A stretch of 58,246 bases of DNA from CAYZIB01 sp964478425 (GTDB lineage: Bacteria; Bacillota_I; Bacilli_A; Acholeplasmatales; WRBM01): NCBI GenBank assembly GCA_964478425.1, contig CAYZIB010000007.1, positions 1 to 58,246 on the forward strand. The letters are read 5' to 3'. Made by a program: the position numbers and the translations under genes. Below the pieces are notes generated by a model, which saw nothing but the letters and a program-made list of their open reading frames with translations, had not been told where the DNA came from and searched no databases. Shown one piece after another: positions 1-9,325 of the stretch; the first letter of the stretch is position 1, and each line of letters begins with the position of its first letter.

Positions 1-5
1 AAAAA

Positions 6-1403
6 ATGAAAAAAACAATTATAATGTTTGCTATTGCATTTGCGAGCATATTCTTATTAACAAACAAAAAAATAAATGCAACCCCAAAAATAGATATTAA
101 TGATTATGAAGAAGTAAAAGGATTAAATTTGACATGGAGTAAAATTGATGATGGATATGAAGGACCAGTAATAAAATCAAACATATTTGAATTAAAAAGA
201 AATCAAAATTATTTAGTTCCAGTAAATGATTCATATGATAATTGTTATGTATTTATTAAAATAAATTTATATGATAATAATCAAACATACAAATATCAAT
301 ATGTATCAAATGATGTTTATGTTAATAAAACAGATTTTAGTTGGGTAATAGCTAAATATAAAAATTTAGATACAACATGCTTATTATTTCAAATGCCAGA
401 TGATGCAAAATATGCATCAATACAATTTGAAATGAGAACTCAAGATGCATCGGATGAATATTGCTTAAATGCTGCAAAAGAATTTTGTAAAGTTCATAAA
501 TTGAAAACAGATGATATACCACCAGTAATTCAAGGAGAAGGAGTATATATTACTAATGTCGATCATCCAGTTTATGTTGAAACTATTAAAAATTCATTAG
601 AAGCATATGATAATGTAGATGGAAATATTTCAAATAATATAATTATAAAATCAGATAATTATACAGGAAATGAAAAAAAAGTTGGAGAATATAAAGTTGT
701 TTTTGAATGTGCAGATACCGCAGGTAATATTGCTCAATATGAAGTAACAATTAAAGTATATGATATAACAAACCCAAGTATCGAATCAAAAGAATATGAA
801 GTTATATCAAGTATGAGTGATGCAGAAAAAACAATTGAACAAATAAAAGCTTTATTATCAGCAAAAGATAATGTGGATGGTGATTTAACAGAATCAATTG
901 AAATAATAGAAGATAATTATACAGGAAACGAAGATAAAGTAGGAAGATATAAAATAGTATTTAAAGTAACAGATACATCTGGCAATTATACAACATGTGA
1001 TGTATATGTAAATGTTAAAGATAATATTCCACCAATGATTTTAGTAGAAGGAACAATCATTCCAATATCAGTTTTTGAATCTTTATCAATAGATGATATT
1101 AAAGAAATATTAAAATCATATTTAGAAACTCAAAATTTAGAAGTTGAAGAAATATTTGAAATTTCAAATGAATATGAATCTAATAAAGAAAAAGCAGGGA
1201 AATATAAAATTAAATTTGGATATCGCTTAAAAACAGGTGAAACATCTGATTTTGATTTAGATATTTTAGTATATGAGCCAGATAATATTTTATCTTCTCC
1301 TATAAATAATAATAAAAATAATTTAATATTATATATTTCACTTGGAGTTATGATATTAGGAATAACTTCGTTAGTAATTATTTTAAAGAAAAAAAATAAA
1401 TAA
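6..1403 (+). CDS. Cell-surface protein with repeated Ig-like (DUF5011-type) domains
   Basis: The protein has a classical signal peptide (Lys-rich start, hydrophobic core, likely cut near residue 25 after INA). Residues about 30-165 form a region I cannot assign. Three Ig-like modules follow. Each starts with an xIPP or TNP turn and the first two carry DNVDG, DNYTGNE and VGxYK blocks, the pattern of DUF5011/HYR-like extracellular beta-sandwiches. The third module (from about residue 345) is more diverged. The C terminus has one membrane helix (about 441-461) followed by KKKNK, so the protein is membrane-anchored with its bulk outside. There is no LPXTG motif. The ribosome site lies outside or at the very edge of the window, so an upstream start cannot be excluded. 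The role is probably adhesion or envelope structure; ligand unknown. Confidence 0.75.
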   Translation: MKKTIIMFAIAFASIFLLTNKKINATPKIDINDYEEVKGLNLTWSKIDDGYEGPVIKSNIFELKRNQNYLVPVNDSYDNCYVFIKINLYDNNQTYKYQYVSNDVYVNKTDFSWVIAKYKNLDTTCLLFQMPDDAKYASIQFEMRTQDASDEYCLNAAKEFCKVHKLKTDDIPPVIQGEGVYITNVDHPVYVETIKNSLEAYDNVDGNISNNIIIKSDNYTGNEKKVGEYKVVFECADTAGNIAQYEVTIKVYDITNPSIESKEYEVISSMSDAEKTIEQIKALLSAKDNVDGDLTESIEIIEDNYTGNEDKVGRYKIVFKVTDTSGNYTTCDVYVNVKDNIPPMILVEGTIIPISVFESLSIDDIKEILKSYLETQNLEVEEIFEISNEYESNKEKAGKYKIKFGYRLKTGETSDFDLDILVYEPDNILSSPINNNKNNLILYISLGVMILGITSLVIILKKKNK

Positions 1404-1428
1404 AATTATATTTATTCATTAATTATTT

Positions 1429-1437
1429 TGATATAAT
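1429..1437 (+). promoter_or_regulatory. Extended -10 promoter for the PLD-like gene
   Basis: TG-A-TATAAT at 1429-1437 with no good -35 at 17 bases. The predicted start of transcription is about 1444, which gives a leader of about 20 bases before the TTG start at 1465. The same TGnTATAAT element recurs in front of many genes here. Confidence 0.55.
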
Positions 1438-1464
1438 AAAATAAACTAAGAAAAGAGTGATAAC

Positions 1465-2337
1465 TTGCAAGATTATTCTTTATTAACAAATAAACAAGAT
1501 TGTATCAATAAGATTAATGATATTATAGTTAAAGCAGAGCATGAAATAATAATTCAAGTCGAAAATTTTTCTCAAAATGAAATTTCCATAGAAATTATGA
1601 AAAATTTAATATTTGCTGCTAATAATAATGTTTCTATTATTATTAAAGTTTTAAATGATAAAAACAATGTATTTATAAAACAAAATAATTTAGAAGGATT
1701 TAGTGATTACGATTTATATGCTATGCATATTATTAATCATCCACTAATTAAATTAGAAAAAACAAAAGATTATTCTAATTATATATTAGTAGATGATACT
1801 AAATTATTATTTGGATATTTTTATTTTACAGATGATTTTTCTGATTGGAATTTATTATATTTTCTTGGATCTGATATTAAAAAAAATATTAAAGAAGGAA
1901 ATATCATTCAAACTAAAAAAGGTAAAATTCAATTTATAACAAAATCAAATTTGAATTTTGCATATAATATAATTATAAATTCTCAAAATAGAATAACTAT
2001 TGTTTGTAATAATATTAAAAGTGATAAAATTATTAAAGGAATAAAAAAAATATTTAAAAATGGATTAAAAGTAAATGTAATTACTACTAAACAAAATTTA
2101 AAAATTAAAAAAATGATTTTTATTACCAATCTTTTAACAAAAAAACAAAAAGGAAATATGCATTTAAATATATTAGAAAAAAGAAAAGATTTTATTACTA
2201 ATTTTATTATTACTGATGATATTTTCTTATATGGTTTTAAATCGTTTGATAATAAAATTAACAATGGATTTAATATTTGTATATCAAATATTGATGAAAC
2301 ATTTAGACAAGAAGTACTTAATGATTTAATTAAATAA
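1465..2337 (+). CDS. PLD-like / TrmB-C-terminal-like protein without catalytic HKD motifs
   Basis: 290 residues, TTG start preceded by AAAGAGTGA. Two similar halves are visible. Each has a strand rich in Ile/Val (EIIIQVENF near residue 28 and ITIVCNNI near 175), a helix, a second strand (VSIIIKV; LKVNVIT), and a closing element with Asp-Asp and a hydrophobic strand (ILVDDTKLLFGYF; FIITDDIFLYGF). That two-fold layout is typical of the phospholipase D fold and of the sugar-sensing C-terminal domain of TrmB regulators. The HxKxxxxD catalytic motifs are absent, so it is probably a binding or scaffold version and not a nuclease or lipase. No DNA-binding helix-turn-helix is present. Function unknown; it stands alone between its own promoter and a terminator. 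Confidence 0.5.
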   Translation: MQDYSLLTNKQDCINKINDIIVKAEHEIIIQVENFSQNEISIEIMKNLIFAANNNVSIIIKVLNDKNNVFIKQNNLEGFSDYDLYAMHIINHPLIKLEKTKDYSNYILVDDTKLLFGYFYFTDDFSDWNLLYFLGSDIKKNIKEGNIIQTKKGKIQFITKSNLNFAYNIIINSQNRITIVCNNIKSDKIIKGIKKIFKNGLKVNVITTKQNLKIKKMIFITNLLTKKQKGNMHLNILEKRKDFITNFIITDDIFLYGFKSFDNKINNGFNICISNIDETFRQEVLNDLIK

Positions 2338-2341
2338 AAAA

Positions 2342-2371
2342 GGCAAAATTTCAAAAATTTTGTCTTTTTTT
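2342..2371 (+). terminator. Intrinsic terminator after the PLD-like gene
   Basis: Ten-pair stem, 2342-2351 with 2355-2364 (one G-T pair), short loop, then seven T. It directly follows the stop codon. Confidence 0.8.
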
Positions 2372-2489
2372 ATTAAAAAATAACATAATCTATATTTTTT
2401 AGATATAAACAAAAACATTTATTTTTATCAATATATGTGTTATTATTTTATATATAGCAATGAAAATTGCATTATAGGGAGTGAGATTT

Positions 2490-5400
2490 ATGAATAAAGC
2501 AAGTAGTATTTCAAAATCCATAAAAGAGGGAAAATGGTTAAATATATATTATCAACGTGATGATGAAATTACAAATTTTTGGGGTGCAATAAAAAATATA
2601 AATATAAATAACAAAGTATTAACTATATCGATGTTTAATGATAAAAAAAATTTAAATGTTATTAAAAATGCATATATTTCGTTTGAAAAAATAATATCGG
2701 CTGAAGTTATTGAATTTTCAAATTATGATGTTCCTGAAAATTTAATAAAATTTATTGAAAATAACATTTCAAAATTAGAATGGTTAGAATATGATAAATA
2801 TAATAATAATGTATTAAATTATTATATTGAATGTAATAATTTAGATCATGATCCTTATCAAAAAGAAAGCTTTTTAATTAAAGGAATTGATATTCATCAA
2901 TTAAGAAAGCAAAAATGTTATAATTTAAATGATGAACAAATAAGAACTATTATTGATAAAATATATAGATTTGATATTAATAAAACTGAAAATAAAAAAC
3001 GAGATTTAGCTATTATACAATCATCTATTTTAATTAATAATAAGAAATATATTATTTGTTATTATAATTTGTTTTTTGATCCGGAAAAAAAGTGGTTGAA
3101 ATTAGATGATGAATTGATTTTTAATAAAAGTTTTTTGGTAGAAGGTAGAAGATATTCTCTATTTAATTATATAAGTATGGATATTGATGAATTTATAAAA
3201 AATTTTAGACAAGATTATTTTAATAAAATTCAAATAATAAAAAAACATTTGAAAAAAGGTGAAATTTTTGATGATACTCCAGAAATTTTTTTATTAGAAA
3301 GACAGGTTACAGTTGATTTGTTTTCAACTTTTGAATCAATAGAAACAAATTACTGTAATAATCTTTTACAAACTCCTTTAAAATCGTTTTTTGGAAATAT
3401 GTCTAAAAAAAATTATTATAGAAAAAAAGAGCCTAATATAGTTGTTTATGATCAATTGAATATTAATCAAATGGCAGTTTTATATAATGCATTAAAATAT
3501 CCTGTTACGTATGTTCAAGGACCTCCAGGAACAGGAAAAACGCAAACAATATTAAGTGTTATATTAAGTGCATTTTTAGAAGAAAAAACAGTTCTTATAT
3601 GTTCACAAAACAATAAACCTGTTGATTCGATAATGGAAAAATTAAATTTTAAATATCAAAATAAGGAAATAGTATTTCCATTTTTAAGAATTGGTAATAA
3701 TGAAGAAATATCTCTTACAACCAAAAAGATAAGGGAAATATATGAATTAAAAAATGGAGAAATTTATAAAAATTTATCTAATGATATTTTTGAATTAAAT
3801 AATGATCAAAATAAAAAATTATTAGAATTATTAGCAACGCAAGATAAAAAAAATCAATTAGAAGATTATTTAATAAGTGCGACAAGGATTTTAGAAGAAA
3901 TTGATAATGAAAATTGTATTATTGTTAATAATATAAAACAACGAATTTCTCAAATAAAACAAGAAATAAAATGTATACCTGAAGTTAATAATAATGAATT
4001 AAAAGATCTTTATATACCGTTAAAAGATAATATTGAAATGCAAAAAAAATTATATTATAAATCTATTGCATGTATTAACAAATTACATTCACCAAAATAT
4101 AAAAAAATAATTGATATTTGTTATATTGAAGATGATAATTCTAGAGCTTTTGAGTTTAATAAATGGTGCAGTAATAATAAAAACTTTAAATTACTTAATA
4201 ATGCATTTCCTATTATTTTATCTACAAATATTTCCTCAAATAAATTAGGATCATCTAACTATAAATTTAATTTAGTAATAATGGATGAAGCAGGACAATG
4301 TAATGTTGCCCATGCATTAATTCCTATATCTAGAGCAGAAAATCTTCTTTTAGTTGGAGATCCAAATCAATTAAAACCAATTGTTTTATTAGAAGATAAA
4401 GTTAATGACAGGTTAATGAAAATGTTTAATGTTCCAGAATCATATAATTATAAAAAATATTCTATTTTAGAAGTGATGTTAAATAATGACCATATTTCAA
4501 AATATATATTATTAAAATATCATTATCGTTGTGGTAAAAAAATAGTTAATTTTTCTAATGAAAGATATTATGATTCAGCTCTTGATTTATCATATGTGAA
4601 AAATGAGGGTGAATTTGAATATTTAGATATAAAAAACATAAATTCTTTTAATAAAAATGAGGCGTTAGAAGAAGCAAATGAAATTATACGATATATTAAA
4701 AATAATAATGTTAGAGATGCATTTATTTTAACTCCGTTTGTAAATCAACAAAATTTAATAAATAAATTATTAAAAGAAAATAATATTAATGATATTGAAT
4801 GTGGAACAATACATTCCTTGCAAGGTATGGAAAAAGATACAATCTTTTTTTCTACTGCTTTATCTTATAAAACTTCAAAAGCTACTTATTCATGGCTGAA
4901 AAATAATTTTGAAATATTAAATGTTGCTGTTACAAGGGCAAAGAAAAAAATGATTATATCAAGTGATACTGAAATAATTGAAAAACTTTCTGATAAAACA
5001 GATGATTTATATCATTTAGTTAATTATGCAAAAAGCAATGGATCAATTATAATTCCACCTAATGATACTATTAAATTAGAAATCGGCAAATCAAATGGAA
5101 GTAAAAATGAAGATATGTTTTATAAAACTATATCGCAATTTTGTTCTACACAAAAAAATTTTGATGTTAAAAGAAATGTTCCGTTTTATGAAATTTTTAA
5201 AGATGATTTAGTGTTAAAAAATTCGAAAAAAGAATTTGATGTTGTTTTATATGAAAATAAGTTTCCATTTACTAAAAAGCCTAAAATTGTTATAGAAATT
5301 AATGGTGGAGAGCATTTTGGTATTCGTAAAAAAGAAATTAGTGATATAAGGAAAATGAATATTTGTAAGCAAAGAAATATAAAATATATTGTAATTGATA

Positions 5401-5498
5401 ATTCATTTGTAAAATCTTATGAAGAAATAAGAAATATTATAATTGGTTCAAAAAATAAAAAAACAATAAAAGTATCTTTAGATGATGTATTATTTTAA
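2490..5498 (+). CDS. SF1 (Upf1-like) helicase fused to a C-terminal PD-(D/E)xK nuclease domain
   Basis: 1002 residues from ATG 2490. An in-frame GTG at 2481 lies inside the ribosome site GGGAGTGA, so I prefer 2490. The N-terminal 340 residues are unassigned. Walker A GPPGTGKT begins near residue 344, Walker B is MDEAGQ near 598, QGMEKDTIFFS is motif V-like and NVAVTRAKKK near 811 is motif VI: an AAA_11/AAA_12 helicase of the Upf1/Dna2 type. Residues about 400-590 between motifs I and II are a helical, partly coiled-coil insertion. The C terminus has FDVVLYENKF followed by IVIEINGGEHFG, the D...ExN arrangement of DUF2726/PD-(D/E)xK restriction-like folds. Such helicase-nuclease fusions act in DNA repair or phage defence; which one applies here is inference. 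A GCAAT-GAAA-ATTGC hairpin (2457-2470) sits just before the ribosome site. Confidence 0.85.
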   Translation: MNKASSISKSIKEGKWLNIYYQRDDEITNFWGAIKNININNKVLTISMFNDKKNLNVIKNAYISFEKIISAEVIEFSNYDVPENLIKFIENNISKLEWLEYDKYNNNVLNYYIECNNLDHDPYQKESFLIKGIDIHQLRKQKCYNLNDEQIRTIIDKIYRFDINKTENKKRDLAIIQSSILINNKKYIICYYNLFFDPEKKWLKLDDELIFNKSFLVEGRRYSLFNYISMDIDEFIKNFRQDYFNKIQIIKKHLKKGEIFDDTPEIFLLERQVTVDLFSTFESIETNYCNNLLQTPLKSFFGNMSKKNYYRKKEPNIVVYDQLNINQMAVLYNALKYPVTYVQGPPGTGKTQTILSVILSAFLEEKTVLICSQNNKPVDSIMEKLNFKYQNKEIVFPFLRIGNNEEISLTTKKIREIYELKNGEIYKNLSNDIFELNNDQNKKLLELLATQDKKNQLEDYLISATRILEEIDNENCIIVNNIKQRISQIKQEIKCIPEVNNNELKDLYIPLKDNIEMQKKLYYKSIACINKLHSPKYKKIIDICYIEDDNSRAFEFNKWCSNNKNFKLLNNAFPIILSTNISSNKLGSSNYKFNLVIMDEAGQCNVAHALIPISRAENLLLVGDPNQLKPIVLLEDKVNDRLMKMFNVPESYNYKKYSILEVMLNNDHISKYILLKYHYRCGKKIVNFSNERYYDSALDLSYVKNEGEFEYLDIKNINSFNKNEALEEANEIIRYIKNNNVRDAFILTPFVNQQNLINKLLKENNINDIECGTIHSLQGMEKDTIFFSTALSYKTSKATYSWLKNNFEILNVAVTRAKKKMIISSDTEIIEKLSDKTDDLYHLVNYAKSNGSIIIPPNDTIKLEIGKSNGSKNEDMFYKTISQFCSTQKNFDVKRNVPFYEIFKDDLVLKNSKKEFDVVLYENKFPFTKKPKIVIEINGGEHFGIRKKEISDIRKMNICKQRNIKYIVIDNSFVKSYEEIRNIIIGSKNKKTIKVSLDDVLF

Positions 5499-5505
5499 AC
5501 AAAAA

Positions 5506-5535
5506 AACAGCTATCTTATTTGATAACTGTTTTTT
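5506..5535. terminator. Bidirectional terminator between convergent genes
   Basis: Stem 5506-5515 with 5522-5531 (ACAG and TATC pair with GATA and CTGT, one internal mismatch). An A-run precedes it and a T-run follows it, so it can serve both the helicase and the convergent minus-strand gene. Confidence 0.7.
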
Positions 5536-5536
5536 G

Positions 5537-6301
5537 TTAAAATAAATTCTTTTTATGCTTTAAATAATATTCATCAGTAAAGTAATTTCCTTTACATATA
5601 ACATAATTTATAAAATGTAATATAGTCATTTGAGTTATATTTTTATATTGAATAATTCTATCCATTATATATGTTTCAACATCTGAATGATCAATTGATA
5701 AAATGTCGTAACAATACTTTAATGAAATATGAAATACATCATTTAATGAAATAGTATTAGATTTAAATTTTTCATTGCTAAATTGAATTTCATCAATTAA
5801 ATTTTCATAACTATAAATAAAATCATCAATATTTCCTAAAAACATTATAGATAGGCATAATAAAGTTTTATATTCAAAATAGTTTTGAATATATTTAGAT
5901 GTTTCTAAAGGAAAATTTAAATTATTTTCAATTAAATATAAATTCGCTTTTTTAAATTCTTTTTTATAAATTAAATATATTGCATTACTATTTATTAAAA
6001 AACTTAAAGCATTTAAAGGTAATTCTTTTTTCCAAATTCCATTTTCAATTTTTTCTAACATTTTTTTATATTTATCAGGATTATTTTCAATAAATAAAGT
6101 TCTTTTTAATAAATATGTATAAATATAAGGGATGAGACTAGAAATAATGATAAACAATAAAAATTCAATTAAAACTATAAAAAATATTGAAAAAACATTT
6201 AAATTAATTATATTAAAAAAACATAATAATATAAAAATAATTAATATTGTTGGTAGTACACTAACTAATAAATATTTACAAAGTTTAAATAAATATATCA
6301 T
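5537..6301 (-). CDS. Membrane protein of unknown function with helical cytosolic domain
   Basis: 254 residues. Two strongly hydrophobic helices occupy about residues 8-32 and 36-64. The remainder is soluble, all-helical and rich in Leu, Asn and Lys, with an alternation of short helices reminiscent of TPR-type repeats (ALSFLINSN, YLIYKKEFKKANLYLIEN). No catalytic motif is visible. I do not recognise the family. It is transcribed toward the helicase gene and away from tRNA-Leu, apparently as a single gene. A role in the envelope is possible but unproven. Confidence 0.6.
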   Translation of the reverse strand: MIYLFKLCKYLLVSVLPTILIIFILLCFFNIINLNVFSIFFIVLIEFLLFIIISSLIPYIYTYLLKRTLFIENNPDKYKKMLEKIENGIWKKELPLNALSFLINSNAIYLIYKKEFKKANLYLIENNLNFPLETSKYIQNYFEYKTLLCLSIMFLGNIDDFIYSYENLIDEIQFSNEKFKSNTISLNDVFHISLKYCYDILSIDHSDVETYIMDRIIQYKNITQMTILHFINYVICKGNYFTDEYYLKHKKNLF

Positions 6302-6332
6302 AAATTAACCCTAAATTTAAATAATAAAATTG

Positions 6333-6361
6333 TTGACATTTTTTAATGTTTATAATATAAT
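6333..6361 (+). promoter_or_regulatory. Promoter of tRNA-Leu
   Basis: TTGACA at 6333-6338 and TATAAT at 6356-6361 with a 17-base spacer: a full consensus sigma-A promoter. Transcription would begin within a few bases of the mature tRNA 5' end at 6371. The upstream TATAAT at 6351 would leave only a 12-base spacer. Confidence 0.8.
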
Positions 6362-6370
6362 AATTTTTGC

Positions 6371-6453
6371 GCGGATGTGGCGAAATTGGCAGACGCGCCA
6401 GACTTAGAATCTGGTGCCTAGGCGTATGGGTTCGAGTCCCTTCATCCGCACCA
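6371..6453 (+). tRNA. tRNA-Leu (anticodon UAG)
   Basis: Acceptor arms GCGGATG (6371-6377) and CATCCGC (6443-6449) pair fully, with discriminator A and an encoded CCA at 6451-6453. The anticodon stem CCAGA/TCTGG encloses loop CTTAGAA with anticodon TAG at 6405-6407, reading CUN leucine codons. The variable arm (GTGCCTAGGCGTAT) is long, as expected of a class II tRNA. The T arm holds GGTTCGAGTCCC. Confidence 0.97.
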
Positions 6454-6463
6454 TTTGTATATT

Positions 6464-6484
6464 AACGCATTTATGCGTTTTTTT
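6464..6484 (+). terminator. Terminator of tRNA-Leu
   Basis: AACGCAT, a two-base loop and ATGCGTT, followed by a T-run to 6484, 11 bases after the tRNA CCA end. Confidence 0.85.
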
Positions 6485-6556
6485 ATTATTTATTTTCCTT
6501 TCAAAATGTATTTTATCATTTTTTTATAAAAATAAAAGATAGAAAAGAGGATTAAT

Positions 6557-8317
6557 ATGTTAAAAAGATTTTTAAGTTATTATAAACCACATAAAAAAAT
6601 GTTTATCTTAGATATGATTTGTTCATTTTTTATATCTTTAATTGGAATGGTATATCCAATATTAACAAGAACTATGCTTAATGATTTAATTCCAAATAAA
6701 AAAATAAAAATGGTAATTTATTTTGGAATAATACTATTTGTTTTATATTTTATAAGGATGTTATTAAAATATTTTGTTCAATATTATGGGCATATAATTG
6801 GTGTTAAAATGCAAGCTGCAATGAGAAGCGATATGTTTAATAAATTACAAAATTTACCATATTCTTATTACGATGAACATGAAACAGGGAAAATAATGTC
6901 AAGAATGACAAACGATTTAATGGATATAAGTGAACTTGCTCATCATGGACCTGAAAATATTTTTATCTGTGGAATAATGGTTATTGGATCATTTATTTAT
7001 CTAGCAACAATTAATTTATGGTTAACATTAATTATATTTGCGTGTGTTCCAATATTAGTTTTTGTATCATTATATTTTAGAAAGAAAATGCGCAAAGCAT
7101 TTTTAGAAAGTAGAAAAAGTATAGCAGTTATAAATGCTCAATTAGAAAGTAGTATTTCAGGAATAAGAGTTACAAAAGCATTTACAAACAAAAAAGAAGA
7201 AGAAAGAAAATTTGAAGTTGGAAACAATGAATTTGTTAAAGCTCGTTCAATTGCATATAAAAGAATGGGACAATTTGGAGCTTCAACTGCATTTGTTACA
7301 GATATTTTTAATGTTGTAGTTTTAATTGCAGGAGGAATTTTTCTTTTTAAAGGAGAAATTGAATTTGCTGATTATTCAACATTTATTATTTCTATAAATC
7401 TATTTATTAATCCTGTTACAACCTTAATAAATTTTATGGAACAATATCAAAATGGGGTAACAGGATTCAAAAGATTTTTAGAAATAATGGATGAAAAAGA
7501 AGAAGATGAAAGAAAAGAATGTCTAAATTTAAATAATGTTTTAGGAAATATTGAATTTAGAAATGTTTCATTTAAGTATGAAGAAAATAAAGAAATATTA
7601 AACAATTTATCGTTAACTATTAATAAAGGAGAAAAAGTGGCATTAGTAGGTCCCTCAGGAGGAGGAAAAACAACAATTTGTCATTTAATACCTGATTTTT
7701 ATAAAATAGATAGTGGAGATATTTTAATAGATGGAAAAAATATAAAAAATATTAGTTTAGAATCATTAAGGAAAAATATTGGAATAGTTCAACAAGATGT
7801 ATTTTTATTTAATGGATCTTTTAAAGATAATATTTTATACGGTAATTTAAACGCAAGTTTTGATGAAGTAATTGAAGCTGCAAAAAAAGCTAATATTGAT
7901 ACATATATAAGATCTTTACCAAATGGATATGATACAATTATAGGTGAAAGAGGAGTAAAATTAAGTGGAGGACAAAAACAAAGACTATCAATAGCAAGAG
8001 TATTTTTAAAAAATCCTGCCATCTTAATTTTAGATGAAGCAACAAGTGCTTTAGATAACACAACAGAAATATTAATCCAAAATGCATTAGATGAACTTGC
8101 TAAAAATAGAACTACAATTGTGGTTGCTCATAGATTAAGCACAATTAAAAATGCTAGTAAAATTGTTGTTATAAAAGATGGGAATGTTTTAGAACAAGGC
8201 ACTCATGATGAGTTAATTTTAAATAAAGATGGAATATATCATAATTTATATGATTTACAATTTAAAACAAATATAGATAAAAAATATTTATCTAATTTAG
8301 AATTAGAGGATAATTAA
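6557..8317 (+). CDS. ABC exporter, fused membrane and ATPase domains (MsbA/LmrA type)
   Basis: 586 residues. Residues about 1-310 hold six membrane helices (type IV ABC exporter fold), and about 335-575 the nucleotide-binding domain. All ATPase motifs are intact: Walker A GPSGGGKTT, Q-loop VQQD, signature LSGGQKQR, Walker B ILILDEATSALD with the catalytic Glu, and H-loop VVAHRLSTI. A protein with full motifs and no adjacent partner probably works as a homodimer exporting lipids, drugs or peptides. Substrate cannot be deduced. Ribosome site AAAAGAGG precedes ATG 6557. It stands alone, closed by a terminator. Confidence 0.93.
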   Translation: MLKRFLSYYKPHKKMFILDMICSFFISLIGMVYPILTRTMLNDLIPNKKIKMVIYFGIILFVLYFIRMLLKYFVQYYGHIIGVKMQAAMRSDMFNKLQNLPYSYYDEHETGKIMSRMTNDLMDISELAHHGPENIFICGIMVIGSFIYLATINLWLTLIIFACVPILVFVSLYFRKKMRKAFLESRKSIAVINAQLESSISGIRVTKAFTNKKEEERKFEVGNNEFVKARSIAYKRMGQFGASTAFVTDIFNVVVLIAGGIFLFKGEIEFADYSTFIISINLFINPVTTLINFMEQYQNGVTGFKRFLEIMDEKEEDERKECLNLNNVLGNIEFRNVSFKYEENKEILNNLSLTINKGEKVALVGPSGGGKTTICHLIPDFYKIDSGDILIDGKNIKNISLESLRKNIGIVQQDVFLFNGSFKDNILYGNLNASFDEVIEAAKKANIDTYIRSLPNGYDTIIGERGVKLSGGQKQRLSIARVFLKNPAILILDEATSALDNTTEILIQNALDELAKNRTTIVVAHRLSTIKNASKIVVIKDGNVLEQGTHDELILNKDGIYHNLYDLQFKTNIDKKYLSNLELEDN

Positions 8318-8344
8318 AACTTTGATTTTTTTCAAAGTTTTTTT
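8318..8344 (+). terminator. Terminator after the ABC exporter
   Basis: AACTTTGA (8318-8325) pairs with TCAAAGTT (8332-8339) over a T-rich loop and ends in a T-run, immediately after the stop codon. Confidence 0.8.
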
Positions 8345-8371
8345 GTTATTTTTCACTAAAATAATGCATAG

Positions 8372-8399
8372 TTGAAAAAATAAATAAATATGTTATAAT
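8372..8399 (+). promoter_or_regulatory. Promoter of the DegV-family gene
   Basis: TTGAAA at 8372-8377 and TATAAT at 8394-8399 with a 16-base spacer. The start of transcription should be near 8406, shortly before the ATG at 8425. Confidence 0.65.
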
Positions 8400-8424
8400 A
8401 AATAAAAAAGTGAGGTAAAATAAT

Positions 8425-9297
8425 ATGAGTAAAATTGCTATTACATCAGATTGTAATGCGGGTTTAGATTATATAGGGTATGATTCACAAATTCCTGTTT
8501 TAAGATCTATGATTAATTTTGGTGATGAACATTATATTGATGGAACAGATATTAAAGCTGATGAATTTTATGATAAGTTAATTCTTACTAATGTTATTCC
8601 TTCTACAAGTGCTCCAACATTAGGTGAAGCAATTGATATGATTGAAAATTTAATTAAAGAAGGATATACAGATGTTATACATTTTCCTATTTCATTTGAA
8701 TTAAGTGGAACAGGTAAAACAGTTTTAAATTTAAAAGAACAATATAAAGATCAAATAAATATCCATGTTTTTGATACAAAAACGGCATGTTATTTACAAG
8801 CATATTTAGCATTAGAAGCTAAAAGAATGGTTTTAGAAGGAAAAACTGTTAGTGAAATATTAGAAAGAAGCGAAAAATTAAGAAAAAAATCAAATGCATA
8901 TTTTGTAGTTGATAATTTAATGTATTTAGTTAAAAATGGTAGATTATCAGGTATGAGCGGGACACTTGGTACAATCTTTAAAATTAAACCATTATTAAAC
9001 TTAAATCAAGAAGGAAAAATTGTTGCTTGTAAAAAAATTAGAACACATAAAGAAGCTGTAAAAGTTGCTACAGAAATGATTAAAGAAGAATTAAAAAATT
9101 CTAAAAAATATAAAATATTTGTATTTCACACTAGAAGAATCGAAGATGGTAAATTAATTCAAGATCAATTAAGAAATATGTTTAAAGATAATTTAGGTGA
9201 TATTGAATTATATACAGTAACACCAGCTGTTGGTGCTCATATTGGATGTGGAATATTAGGATTCGGATATTTTGATTTAGATGGAATAGATGATTAA
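8425..9297 (+). CDS. DegV family fatty-acid-binding protein
   Basis: 290 residues, the usual size for DegV proteins. The N terminus SKIAITSDCNAGL matches the family's TDSxxDL-type opening. FPISFELSGTGKTVLNL corresponds to the conserved LSSxLSGTYQSA block, FDTKTACYLQAYLALEA to the DSxxxSxGQG region, and VKNGRLSGMSG to the family's L.kGGRis motif. The C-terminal half (KIRTHKEAVKV, GAHIGCGILGFGY) carries the conserved VGxHxGPGxxG-like end. Family members bind a fatty acid between two domains, and in Firmicutes some (FakB) hand it to the fatty acid kinase FakA. No fakA is in this window, so which role applies here is open. Confidence 0.9.
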   Translation: MSKIAITSDCNAGLDYIGYDSQIPVLRSMINFGDEHYIDGTDIKADEFYDKLILTNVIPSTSAPTLGEAIDMIENLIKEGYTDVIHFPISFELSGTGKTVLNLKEQYKDQINIHVFDTKTACYLQAYLALEAKRMVLEGKTVSEILERSEKLRKKSNAYFVVDNLMYLVKNGRLSGMSGTLGTIFKIKPLLNLNQEGKIVACKKIRTHKEAVKVATEMIKEELKNSKKYKIFVFHTRRIEDGKLIQDQLRNMFKDNLGDIELYTVTPAVGAHIGCGILGFGYFDLDGIDD

Positions 9298-9325
9298 AAT
9301 TATTCATATACTTTACTAAATATCA

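Noticed and set aside
1983..2354. Open frame of 123 codons on the minus strand within the PLD-like gene
   Set aside because: It lies fully antisense to a gene with its own promoter and terminator, has no ribosome site, and its composition (Ile/Leu/Phe/Ser runs) is that of a shadow frame.
6333..6356. TTGACA with TATAAT at 6351 as the tRNA-Leu promoter
   Set aside because: Spacer of only 12 bases; the overlapping TATAAT at 6356 gives exactly 17.
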